From FEN-1219 sp963713355 (GTDB taxonomy: Bacteria > Pseudomonadota > Gammaproteobacteria > Steroidobacterales > Rariloculaceae), in the NCBI GenBank assembly GCA_963713355.1, contig CAVQLK010000006.1, forward strand, positions 310,001 to 374,000: DNA of 64,000 bases, given 5' to 3'. The position numbers were made by a program, and so were the translations under genes. The notes under the pieces are model-generated. The model did no database searches. It saw only the letters and a list, made by a program, of their open reading frames with translations, and was not told the origin of the DNA. Each line of letters opens with the position of its first letter. The first letter of the stretch is position 1. Shown here piece by piece: positions 1-7,103 of the stretch.

Positions 1-281
1 ATGCGGCCGTTCTGTGCGTCGCGGTTGCGTGTGATCCAACCGCGCTGCTGCATTTGGTCGAGCAGCACCGTCATCGTCGGCTCGGTGACTTGCTCGACCT
101 GGGCCAATGTCCGCTGCGTCGACGGGCCGAGCAGCGACAAGTCCTTGAGCACCATCAGCGCCGTCCAGCGAATCCCGAGGTCGCGCGCCTCGTAGCGGAC
201 GATGCGATAGAGGTAACCCGAGACGAACGATAGCGCGTCGATCGCAGGATGTACGGTAGAAGGGAGGGGTGCAGTATTCAC
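1..281 (-). CDS. MarR-family transcriptional regulator (3' end beyond window)
   Basis: Winged-helix MarR-type repressor, cut off by the left window edge; 93 codons are visible. The N-terminal helix (about residues 13-50) and the DNA-recognition part (TLAQVEQVTEPTMTVLLDQ followed by RGWI, residues 58-83) match the family, in which a small ligand usually releases the protein from DNA. The start is GTG at 281: a TAA lies directly before it in frame and no in-frame ATG occurs before the first helices. It lies 51 bp after the acyltransferase and efflux-pump genes on the same strand, and a 17-bp palindrome covers its start, so it probably represses itself and perhaps the pump. The ligand is unknown. 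Confidence 0.8.
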   Translation of the reverse strand, partial: MNTAPLPSTVHPAIDALSFVSGYLYRIVRYEARDLGIRWTALMVLKDLSLLGPSTQRTLAQVEQVTEPTMTVLLDQMQQRGWITRNRDAQNGR

Positions 282-317
282 TTAGTTAAACTAAGTGTAC
301 GCACGACTAAGTGTCAA
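280..317 (-). promoter_or_regulatory. Promoter and palindromic operator of the marR-type gene
   Basis: A 17-bp near-perfect palindrome, ACTTAGTTAAACTAAGT (280-296), overlaps the GTG start, and a half-site ACTAAGTG lies at 306-313. On the minus strand a consensus -35 TTGACA (317-312) sits 17 bp from a weak -10 TTAGTT (294-289) inside the palindrome. Transcription would begin about at the GTG, so the mRNA may be leaderless. Bound MarR dimer would block the -10. The palindrome is seen directly; autorepression is inferred from family habit. Confidence 0.6.
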
Positions 318-332
318 GGGGTAGCGGGAAGG

Positions 333-1583
333 CTAGCTCCGCGCGGGCGCGGCGTCTGGCGGCGGCTGCTTCTCGGGCCGCGGATGGCGGCGGCCGTTCA
401 ACATCGCGCCGATCCACGTGAAGCGCACGAATACGTGATAGGTGCCGAGGAGGATCGGCATCGAGCCGCCGACGGAAATCGCGAGCTTGATGCTCCAGTG
501 CCAGTCGTACGGGCGGAGCAGCGTGATGAACAATATCAGGGTCGACAAGTGCATCAGATACACCCAGTACGACGCATCCGCGAGATAGCGCGTCACGGGA
601 TGCGGTGTCGACAAAAATCGCACGGCGGCGCCGACGAACGCGAATATCCAGCACCATACGCCCACGAAGTAGGCGGCCGTGTAGAGGAGCCGGTTCATTC
701 CGTCGAGGTTTGGCCCCGCCCAGCGAGGCGCCGTCCCGATCGTGGCGAGACAGAACGCCGTCAGCGCAATGGCGGCGACGAGATAGACGACCCACCGGTT
801 CTGAAGGTCGAGCAGCAACCGCGCTTGGCGGTTCAAGAGCCAACCGAGCCCGAACGCGACCCCGTATCCGACGATTGCCGTGACGTTCGGCGTCAGTGCG
901 AAAGGCGCAGGCAAGCCGATCCACTCGGCCCAGCTCTCGAGTTGGTAGAGATAGGCCGCGATCGGCAGCGCGATCAGCACGGGTCCAAAGACGCCGCGCA
1001 TCAGGAAGGCGACGGCGCGGTCGCAAGCGGCTGGGAGCGCGCCGCGCGGGTCGGCGGCAAGCACGAGCGAGCGAATCGCGAGCGCCAGCACATAGAAAAT
1101 CAGCAAGTAATAGAGGAACCACAGGTGGCCCAGATTGAAGCCAGCGAGCGCGTTCGCTGCGTCGGTCTGCGGCGCGGTCGCCGCGCCGGGTTGTGCTTGC
1201 GCCGCCTGCGCGAGCGACAGCAAATAGTCGACGCCGTGCGGTAGTGCGCCGAGCGTGAAGCCGAGCGCCAACGTCAGCGAGACGACGATGGTGAACAGGA
1301 ACAACGGCAAGGCGACTCGCTTAGCCCGGTCCTTGACGAACGCCTTGACGCCGCGCCGCTCGACGAGAACGCGCGCGAAAAAGCCGGCGATCAGGAAGAA
1401 CGCCGACATGCGGAACATGTGAATCACGTAATAAATGACGGACGCGCCGTCGCTCGGCGTGTCGACCCACATCGGAATCGGAAAGCCTTCGAGAAACGCG
1501 GCGGCGCCGTGCAGCACGACGCCGAGCAAGAGCGCGTAGGCCCGCACCGCGTCGAGTGCATGCAATCGATCCGCGGGCTGCAT
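333..1583 (-). CDS. Membrane acyltransferase, acyltransferase-3 (OpgC/OafA-like) family
   Basis: Integral inner-membrane protein of 416 aa with about ten hydrophobic helices. The family signature R(x)10H near the N-terminus is present (R14 and H25, in AVRAYALLLGVVLHG). These enzymes move acyl groups from a cytoplasmic donor to a carbohydrate or lipid on the outer face of the membrane, as in OpgC succinylation of glucans. The substrate here is not predictable. The ATG has a good Shine-Dalgarno sequence (AAGGAG, 9 nt upstream) and follows the efflux-pump gene by 19 bp on the same strand, so the two are probably co-transcribed with the marR-type gene downstream. Confidence 0.85.
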   Translation of the reverse strand: MQPADRLHALDAVRAYALLLGVVLHGAAAFLEGFPIPMWVDTPSDGASVIYYVIHMFRMSAFFLIAGFFARVLVERRGVKAFVKDRAKRVALPLFLFTIVVSLTLALGFTLGALPHGVDYLLSLAQAAQAQPGAATAPQTDAANALAGFNLGHLWFLYYLLIFYVLALAIRSLVLAADPRGALPAACDRAVAFLMRGVFGPVLIALPIAAYLYQLESWAEWIGLPAPFALTPNVTAIVGYGVAFGLGWLLNRQARLLLDLQNRWVVYLVAAIALTAFCLATIGTAPRWAGPNLDGMNRLLYTAAYFVGVWCWIFAFVGAAVRFLSTPHPVTRYLADASYWVYLMHLSTLILFITLLRPYDWHWSIKLAISVGGSMPILLGTYHVFVRFTWIGAMLNGRRHPRPEKQPPPDAAPARS

Positions 1584-1602
1584 ACGGTGCTCTCCTTATA
1601 TA

Positions 1603-3051
1603 TCAGTGGGCGGCGGGCATCGCGGGCGCGTCGGGCTTGCGCACGAAGAACGCGCAGGCGACGGCAAAGAGCGCGCCGATGGCACCTGCCAAGAACGCGG
1701 CGCGAATCCCGCCGGCAAGCGCCTCGACGGTGACGACACCGCTTGCGGCGAGCTTCACCTGTTGCGCCGTCATGATCGCGATGAACAAGGCGACTCCGGC
1801 GGCGCCTGCCACTTGCTGCAACGAGCCCAGCACGGCGCTGCCGTGGGAGTACAGGTGTGGCGGTACCGACGACAACGACGCAGTGAACAGCGGAGTGAAC
1901 AGCAGCGCGAAGCCGATGCACATGATGACGTGGCCCAAGAGGATGTACTCGACGCGGCTCTGCGTGCCGAGCTGCGTCATCGCCCAGAGCACGGCTGTGA
2001 CGATCACGACGCCGGGAAGCACGAGCTTCTTAGGACCGATGCGATCGTACCAACCGCCGACCTTTTGGCCGAGCCGGCCCATGAGCAGTGCGCCTGGGCA
2101 CAGCAGGAGGCCCGTCATCAGCGTGCCTAAGCCGAGCACGTTCTGAAGGTAAATCGGCAGCAGGATGATGGTGCCGAACAGCGTCAGCATCAGGAGCACC
2201 ATCATCAGCAGGCACACGCGGAAGTTCCGCGACGCGAACACGCGCAGATCGAGCAGAGCGGAGCTCGTACGCTGCAGCTTGATCTGGCGCAGCACGAACA
2301 GAATCATCGCGACGATGCCGACGGCCAGCGCAGCCCACGCGGGCGGTTGACCCGGCGCGCGCGGTACGCCGAGCAAGCTCATACCGTACACGGTGCCGCC
2401 AAACGCCAATATCGAGATCACGACCGATATGAGGTCGAGCGGGGCGTCGCGCGGAGTCGTGACGTTCTCGATGCGCCGCCAGCCGAGCCACAGCGAGCCG
2501 AGCGCAATCGGCAGCACGAGCACGAACAGCCAGCGCCAGTGCAGGTAGTTCAGGACCAACCCCGACAGCACCGGGCCGATCGCCGGGGCAACCGAGATCA
2601 CCATCATGATGTCGCCCATCGTCTTGCCGCGCGTTTCCGGCGGCACGAGTGTCATGACCGTCGTCATGAGCAGCGGCATCATGATCGCCGTGCCCGACGC
2701 TTGGATCACGCGCGCCGCGACGAGCAGCTCGAGGTCGGGCGCAATCGCGGCCGCGAGCGTGCCGAGGGAGAACAGCGACATCGCCATGAGGAAGACGGTG
2801 CGCGTGTGCAGCCGCTGGATGAGGAAGCCCGTCATCGGGATGACGACGGCCATCGTCAGCAGAAACGCTCCCGTCACCCATTGAGCGGCCGCGGCTGTTA
2901 CGCCGAGGCTGGCCATGAGCGGCGGTATCGCGACGCTCATGATCGTCTCGTTCAAGATCACGACGAACGACGAGACGAGCAGCAGGTTGATGACGAGCTT
3001 GTTGCGGCGCGCAGTGTCGGTAGCAGCGGCGTCCAGAGTCGTGGCGTTCAT
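1603..3051 (-). CDS. DHA2-family MFS multidrug efflux transporter
   Basis: A 482-aa transporter with roughly 14 predicted membrane helices, the length and layout of the EmrB/QacA (DHA2) branch of the major facilitator superfamily. The helix-1 motif LNETIMSVAIPPL (near residue 33) and the loop GFLIQRLHTRTVF after helix 2 (motif-A region) fit proton-driven drug exporters. No EmrA-type adaptor is nearby, so it probably acts alone in the inner membrane. It heads a minus-strand run with the acyltransferase and the marR-type gene, a common arrangement for inducible efflux. The start ATG has only a weak ribosome site. The 153-bp gap to the divergent hydrolase gene holds the promoters. Confidence 0.9.
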   Translation of the reverse strand: MNATTLDAAATDTARRNKLVINLLLVSSFVVILNETIMSVAIPPLMASLGVTAAAAQWVTGAFLLTMAVVIPMTGFLIQRLHTRTVFLMAMSLFSLGTLAAAIAPDLELLVAARVIQASGTAIMMPLLMTTVMTLVPPETRGKTMGDIMMVISVAPAIGPVLSGLVLNYLHWRWLFVLVLPIALGSLWLGWRRIENVTTPRDAPLDLISVVISILAFGGTVYGMSLLGVPRAPGQPPAWAALAVGIVAMILFVLRQIKLQRTSSALLDLRVFASRNFRVCLLMMVLLMLTLFGTIILLPIYLQNVLGLGTLMTGLLLCPGALLMGRLGQKVGGWYDRIGPKKLVLPGVVIVTAVLWAMTQLGTQSRVEYILLGHVIMCIGFALLFTPLFTASLSSVPPHLYSHGSAVLGSLQQVAGAAGVALFIAIMTAQQVKLAASGVVTVEALAGGIRAAFLAGAIGALFAVACAFFVRKPDAPAMPAAH

Positions 3052-3204
3052 GGTTCTAGGGTGCGCCGCTTGCGCGGCGAGACGTTCTCGGGCCGTGGAG
3101 GGTGCGCATTGTGCGCCTCGCGAATCGCGCCCGCTAGCTTGACGACGCGGTCGGTTGGGACGAGCCTAAGCCAAAGGCGGCCTGACAACGCCGAAGGGGG
3201 ACTC

Positions 3205-4074
3205 ATGGCGGACACGACCCGACGCGATTTCCTTGCGACGAGCGCCGCGGTGGCGGCTGCCGCGGCAACGGGGCGCACACTCGCCCAAACTGCAGAGCCC
3301 CCGACAATCCCGGCCGGCGCGTTTTACGAGAAGGGCGCTGTGCGTATTCGCTATCTCGACTCGGGCGGCTCGGGCTTTCCGCTGCTGATCATTCCCGGCG
3401 GCGGCCTGAACTCGACGATCGCGGGCTTGATCCGCTCACACCCCTTCAATGCCATCGACGAATTCAAGAGCGAGTTCCGCTGCATCACGTGCGATCTGCG
3501 GACCGCGTATGCCGGCGAGTCGACGGGGCCGCTCGAGGCCGAGCGGCCGTGGGAAGCCTTCACCGACGACCACATCGGAATCATGGATCACCTCGGGCTC
3601 GAACGATTCATGGTGCTCGGTTTCTGCATCGGCGGCCCGTTCATTTGGAACTTGCTCGAGCGAGCGCCGAGTCGCGTCGTCGCAGCCGTGACCGCGCAGC
3701 CCAGCGGCTACCGGCCCGAGCAGCCCACTCTTTTCTATGACAACAACACGATGACCTGGGGCCCCGAGATCATGAAGCGCCGGCCTGAGCTAACCGCGGA
3801 GGCGGTCGATCGGTTCCTGACGCGGATGTACAAGGCGAACGCCGATTTCGTGTTCACGGTGACGCGCGACTTCGTCCGGCAATGCCAGACGCCGGTTCTC
3901 GTGCTGCCCGACGATATCCCGTCGCATCCGTACGCCGTGGCGATGGAGACCGTGATGCTGGCTCCCAAGTCCGAGGTCAGCATCTACCCGTGGAAGGAGC
4001 CGCCGGAGCGCATTCCGATTGCCGTGCGGCAGATCCGCTCGTTCCTGCGGGCGCATCGGCCGGTCGCTTCCTAG
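3205..4074 (+). CDS. Tat-exported alpha/beta hydrolase with cysteine nucleophile
   Basis: A 289-aa alpha/beta-hydrolase-fold protein. The N-terminus (TTRRDFLATSA, then an Ala-rich stretch ending near ALAQ at residue 28) is a twin-arginine signal, so it is probably periplasmic. The nucleophile elbow reads GFCIGG with Cys141 instead of the usual Ser, as in dienelactone hydrolases (GYCLGG). Candidate acid and base residues are D236/D237 and H241 (LPDDIPSH). The ATG at 3205 follows a Shine-Dalgarno GAAGGGGGA; reading open upstream overlaps the divergent transporter and is not used. Substrate unknown; a lactone or ester is likely. It stands alone between the divergent pump gene and a sigma-54 promoter. 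Confidence 0.8.
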   Translation: MADTTRRDFLATSAAVAAAAATGRTLAQTAEPPTIPAGAFYEKGAVRIRYLDSGGSGFPLLIIPGGGLNSTIAGLIRSHPFNAIDEFKSEFRCITCDLRTAYAGESTGPLEAERPWEAFTDDHIGIMDHLGLERFMVLGFCIGGPFIWNLLERAPSRVVAAVTAQPSGYRPEQPTLFYDNNTMTWGPEIMKRRPELTAEAVDRFLTRMYKANADFVFTVTRDFVRQCQTPVLVLPDDIPSHPYAVAMETVMLAPKSEVSIYPWKEPPERIPIAVRQIRSFLRAHRPVAS

Positions 4075-4161
4075 CTGCCGAGCGTCGCGGTACTGGCGAA
4101 ATTCACTAATGGTTAGCGCCTTGCGCCTACGGCGCGGCGCAGACGGGCGCTCCCAATTTCA

Positions 4162-4208
4162 CAAGTCATTGATATTGCTGACATGACGGCTTGGCACGAG
4201 TTTGGCAA
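4162..4208 (+). promoter_or_regulatory. Sigma-54 promoter with upstream IHF site
   Basis: TGGCACGAGTTTGGCA (4192-4207) matches the sigma-54 consensus TGGCACGNNNNTTGCA at all fixed positions but one, including the -24 GG (4193-4194) and -12 GC (4205-4206) with exact spacing. A perfect IHF consensus (WATCAANNNNTTR) lies on the minus strand at 4162-4174 (TATCAATGACTTG), the usual place for DNA bending between activator and promoter. Further up, TTAGTGAATTTCGCCAGTA (minus strand, 4091-4109) could be an activator site. Transcription would start near 4218, 39 nt before the first gene. The motif matches are direct; activator identity is unknown. Confidence 0.7.
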
Positions 4209-4256
4209 TGGTGTTCGCGCGCGGGCGCGTGCGCCTGCTGACGGAGGAAAGTCATC

Positions 4257-4535
4257 GTGAATGCGTTCGGAACGTTGTTGACCGTGCTGGCCGTTATCGT
4301 GGGCGCGGTCTTGTTGGTTCCGGTCCTTGGAGTGGTGCTTGGTTTGGCCGTCGCGTTCGGCGGCGTGCTGCTATGGCTCTTGCCGATCGTGCTGATCGCC
4401 GCCTCCGACAAGGTGGGCACCGCCGAGAAGGTTCTCTGGATCCTCGCGATCATCTTCCTGTCGTGGTTCGCGTGGATCTTCTATTTCTTCTTCGCGCCGG
4501 TCTTCGACAAGCCGCAGCGCCATAGCTACTACTGA
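4257..4535 (+). CDS. Small inner-membrane protein behind a sigma-54 promoter (PspG-like in character)
   Basis: A 92-aa hydrophobic protein with two long helical stretches (about residues 5-48, probably a hairpin, and 58-82) and a short basic or aromatic tail. It starts at GTG 4257, nine bases after a strong GGAGG; an in-frame upstream start is absent. No enzymatic motif is visible. It is the first gene after a sigma-54/IHF promoter and is followed 29 bp later by another small membrane protein. Small sigma-54-dependent membrane proteins such as PspG belong to the phage-shock envelope-stress response, which makes that role plausible here. No pspA or pspF is in the window, so this is inference. 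Confidence 0.7.
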   Translation: MNAFGTLLTVLAVIVGAVLLVPVLGVVLGLAVAFGGVLLWLLPIVLIAASDKVGTAEKVLWILAIIFLSWFAWIFYFFFAPVFDKPQRHSYY

Positions 4536-4564
4536 GTCTCAGGGCTCGCGGAGGGCTCACTGCC

Positions 4565-4921
4565 ATGCAAACGGACACTCACGCGTTCGATAACGTCTCG
4601 ACGAAGCTGATCGCCGCCGGCGTCATTGTCGTGTGTTTGCTGCTCGGATTGGCCGGCTTGATCCTGCCGCTGATTCCGGGCCTGTTGTTCCTCGCGATTG
4701 CGGCCATCGTGGCCGCGAAGTTCTCGCCGCGCTTCGCGGAGACGCTGCGTCACAACGAAACGATGCGTGGTTACCTCGATCGCACCGAAGGCTTCGCCGA
4801 CCTGCCGCTCGATCAGAAGTTCAAGCTCGCCGGCCTGCTGTTCGTGAAGGCGCTCATCGACGGCGTCGCGTTTCTCGTCGAGGGCGTGATGAAGGTCTTG
4901 AAGGCGGCCGAGCGCACCTGA
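4565..4921 (+). CDS. DUF454/YbaN-like small membrane protein
   Basis: A 118-aa protein with two closely spaced membrane helices (about residues 16-50, GLAGLILPLIPGLLFLAIAA) followed by SPRF and an amphipathic C-terminal part (helix near residues 90-113). The pattern of a Gly/Pro-rich helical hairpin followed by SPRF recalls DUF454 (YbaN) inner-membrane proteins, whose function is not known. It lies 29 bp after the sigma-54-promoted gene and is probably in the same operon. Ribosome site GGAGGGCTCACTGCC precedes the ATG. Family assignment is by pattern only. Confidence 0.65.
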   Translation: MQTDTHAFDNVSTKLIAAGVIVVCLLLGLAGLILPLIPGLLFLAIAAIVAAKFSPRFAETLRHNETMRGYLDRTEGFADLPLDQKFKLAGLLFVKALIDGVAFLVEGVMKVLKAAERT

Positions 4922-4936
4922 CCTCGTGCGCCTCAC

Positions 4937-5101
4937 TCACGCGGGCGGGCCACCGGGCATCGGGCGGGTCGTTCTCGCCGCCAAACTGACGCTCGAGCGC
5001 CGCAGTTGCGACAGGCGTTCGTATACGTACGCCACGCCGCACGCGACGACGCCTCCAAGCAGGCTGGCGAAAAGCAGCCACAAAACTTCTTCAATGGGCA
5101 C
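4937..5101 (-). CDS. 54-residue single-pass membrane protein
   Basis: A short gene easily missed by length cut-offs. It starts at GTG 5101 with GAGAGG six bases upstream and ends at TGA 4937. The product begins MPIEEVLWLLFASLLGG, runs through one strongly hydrophobic helix (residues 5-27) and continues with a basic, Arg/Ser-rich cytoplasmic-type tail. It begins 25 bp after the stop of the 87-aa gene on the same strand, so the two are probably co-transcribed. It converges with the DUF454-like gene, leaving 15 bp between stops. No family recognised; evidence is the coherent membrane topology, ribosome site and spacing. Confidence 0.5.
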   Translation of the reverse strand: MPIEEVLWLLFASLLGGVVACGVAYVYERLSQLRRSSVSLAARTTRPMPGGPPA

Positions 5102-5126
5102 GGCAGCCTCTCATGTGTTGCACGTA

Positions 5127-5390
5127 TTAATGGAGACGTTCACGGCGGCGCAGGTCGGCCATGGCGATCCCGTCTATGGCGACGCTAATGCTGAGCTGTA
5201 GGAGCGTGCGCGCGTTCTCGAGCCGCAGCTTGGCCGCTTGCGCCCGTTCGAGCTGCTCGGGTGTCGGTGACACGCAGTCGTCGAGCGCATGCTCGATGCT
5301 CGCTAGGGAGGCGCAGTAGTCTTCCACCGCGGCTGCATGTTCCCGTCTCGCGAGACTGCGAAGCTGTGGTCCGGTGATTCCCTGAAACAT
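5127..5390 (-). CDS. Small helical protein of unknown function
   Basis: An 87-aa protein, mostly charged amphipathic helix (MFQGITGPQLRSLARREHAA, then a region rich in Glu, Ala, Leu and Arg). ATG 5390 is chosen because GGGAG lies eight bases upstream; a longer form from ATG 5429 lacks a ribosome site. There is no signal peptide or membrane helix. Codon choice is normal for the window, which favours a real gene. It is followed by the 54-aa membrane protein and may act with it. Function not recognised. Confidence 0.55.
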   Translation of the reverse strand: MFQGITGPQLRSLARREHAAAVEDYCASLASIEHALDDCVSPTPEQLERAQAAKLRLENARTLLQLSISVAIDGIAMADLRRRERLH

Positions 5391-5450
5391 TCCACCCACT
5401 CCCTTGGGCTTGCTCTGCGTTACGTGCATATCTCGGGCCAACGCGCCCGA

Positions 5451-5473
5451 ACGGACGACGCCGACGCGTCCGT
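5451..5473. terminator. Hairpin between genes, possible terminator
   Basis: ACGGACG (5451-5457) and CGTCCGT (5467-5473) form a perfect 7-bp stem with a 9-nt loop, 30 bp after the stop of the DUF6152 gene. A run ATTTTT follows only on the plus strand, on which no gene ends here. On the minus strand it would be a stem without a U-tract. It may end the CadC-like operon, but this is weak. Confidence 0.3.
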
Positions 5474-5503
5474 CGTGTGAAGATTTTTCGAGAGTCTGTG
5501 GCG

Positions 5504-5887
5504 TTATTGCGACGTGTCTTGCGCACCGAACAAGCGCTTGCCGTCCGGCAGCGTGACGGTGTCGACGGCCGCTTTCATGCTGCCGTCGCGGGCTTGCGAG
5601 CCGGCGATCGTTACGGTTGCGCCCGTCGGCAGCGAGCTCTGGTTCCAGCCGTAGCGCATCAGCCGGTTCGGGCTGCCCATCTCGAACGCCCACGCTTCGA
5701 CTTTACCGTCGCCGTTCGTCACGTCGAGGTAGATCCACGTGTGCGGATTCATCCACTCGATGCGCGTGACGGTGCCCGTCAGCGTCACGGGCTTCGCGGA
5801 GTCGAAGATCGCGGAGAACGAGTGGTGCGCAGCGAGTGGCGCGCTGGCTGCGACTAGTGTGAAGATCAACGCGCCTCGTCGGTGCAT
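5504..5887 (-). CDS. DUF6152-family secreted protein
   Basis: A 127-aa exported protein: signal peptide to about residue 20 (MHRRGALIFTLVAASAPLAA), then HHSFSAIFD and the segment GTVTRIEWMNPHTWIYLDV that marks DUF6152 proteins. These are small periplasmic proteins of unknown function, often found beside TonB receptors and other secreted proteins in proteobacteria. The His-His pair after the cleavage site suggests metal or ligand binding, which is only an inference. It lies 28 bp after the esterase gene on the same strand and is probably the last gene of that operon. Confidence 0.85.
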   Translation of the reverse strand: MHRRGALIFTLVAASAPLAAHHSFSAIFDSAKPVTLTGTVTRIEWMNPHTWIYLDVTNGDGKVEAWAFEMGSPNRLMRYGWNQSSLPTGATVTIAGSQARDGSMKAAVDTVTLPDGKRLFGAQDTSQ

Positions 5888-5915
5888 GGCTCACTCCCCG
5901 TGACCGAGATCGATT

Positions 5916-7103
5916 CTAACGCCAACGCTCGAGCGCGGCGCGCAAAGCCAAGTCGCGCGGGTCGCCCTGCAGCGATGTGCCCATGCGGTTCGTCACATAG
6001 CCGTAGCCAATGCCGGTTTCGGGATCCGCGTAGCCCATCGCGCCCCCGGCGCCGGGCGCGCCGAACGCCGTGGGGTGGGCAAAATCAATCGTCTCGTTGG
6101 GTTTCATGAAGCCGAGCGAAAAGCGGACGGGCGCGCGTAAGCACTCGTCGTAGAACCCGAGCCGGGGCGGGACGGCCGGCGCGGCCAGGGCAGTAAGCGT
6201 CTCGGCGCGCAGTGCAAGGTCGCGCCCGTCGCTCGCAAACACGCCATAAGCTTTGGCGAGCGCGTGCGCCGTCCCGACCCCGAGTCCGGAAGGCGCTTCT
6301 AGCTCACGCGCATAGATGCGTTCCGCGTCGAGATAGAAGCCGGTCCCGGGGTTCGAGATCAGCGCGCGAAACAAGACCGAGCGCGGATTGAATGAGTCGA
6401 GCACTATTCGCCAGGGCATGGCGCGGATCACGCGCCAGCGGTTGATCGGTGCTAAGAGTGCCAACCGTTCGTTCGGCAGCGACTCCGGAAGTCGCAAGTA
6501 GAAGTCGATACCGAGCGGTGCGGCTATCTCGTCGGCAAAGAATTGACCGAGCGTGCGACGCGCGGGGTCGATGCGGCGTAGCAGCTCCGACTGATAGAAG
6601 CCGAGGCTGATCGCATGATAGGCCTGCCGCTCGCCGGGGGGCCACGCAGGGCGCTGCCGCGCCATGATCGCCGCGAGTCGATCCGGATCGGCAATGACTT
6701 CGCGATCGACCTGCTCGTCGAAGGCGAAGAGCCCTGCCTGATGAGCCAGCAGCTGGCGGACGGTGATCTGCTCCTTGCCGCGTTGCGCGAACTCGGGCCA
6801 GTAACGGCAGACTCGCTCGTCGTAATCGAGCCAACCGCGCGATTGGGCGAGCGCGAGCGTCATTGCCGCGAGACCCTTGCTCGCGGAGTGGACGACGACC
6901 ATCGTGTCCCGCCGCCACGGCTCGCCGCTCGACGCGTCGCGCAAGCCGCCCCAGAGATCGACGATTTTCTCGCCGTGCAGGTAAACGCAGCAAGCGGCGC
7001 CGAGCTCGCCCCTGCGCAGAAAATTCTCAGTGAACGCTGTCCGGACACCCTCGTAACCGGGGCCGACGGAGCCTTCGATGTGGACGCGAGCGCTTAGTCG
7101 CAC
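5916..7103 (-). CDS. Serine hydrolase, beta-lactamase (class C/EstB-like) family
   Basis: A 395-aa beta-lactamase-fold hydrolase. SxxK is at S73-A-S-K76 (VVHSASKGLAA), the second catalytic motif is Y162 in AYHAISLGFY, and the third region is the Gly-rich GAGGAMGYADP near the C-terminus. Such proteins are usually esterases or peptidases (EstB-like) rather than true beta-lactamases. There is no clear signal peptide, so it is probably cytoplasmic. Its start overlaps the last codons of the upstream CadC-like regulator by 10 bp, which suggests translational coupling and control by that regulator. Confidence 0.85.
   Translation of the reverse strand: MRLSARVHIEGSVGPGYEGVRTAFTENFLRRGELGAACCVYLHGEKIVDLWGGLRDASSGEPWRRDTMVVVHSASKGLAAMTLALAQSRGWLDYDERVCRYWPEFAQRGKEQITVRQLLAHQAGLFAFDEQVDREVIADPDRLAAIMARQRPAWPPGERQAYHAISLGFYQSELLRRIDPARRTLGQFFADEIAAPLGIDFYLRLPESLPNERLALLAPINRWRVIRAMPWRIVLDSFNPRSVLFRALISNPGTGFYLDAERIYARELEAPSGLGVGTAHALAKAYGVFASDGRDLALRAETLTALAAPAVPPRLGFYDECLRAPVRFSLGFMKPNETIDFAHPTAFGAPGAGGAMGYADPETGIGYGYVTNRMGTSLQGDPRDLALRAALERWR

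Noticed and set aside
249..1244. Long plus-strand open frame antisense to the acyltransferase
   Set aside because: Arg/His-rich shadow of a GC-rich gene; the minus-strand protein has clear family motifs and ten membrane helices.
2347..3204. Upstream extension of the Tat hydrolase frame
   Set aside because: It runs antisense through the efflux-pump gene with Arg/His-rich sequence; the real start with ribosome site and Tat signal is 3205.
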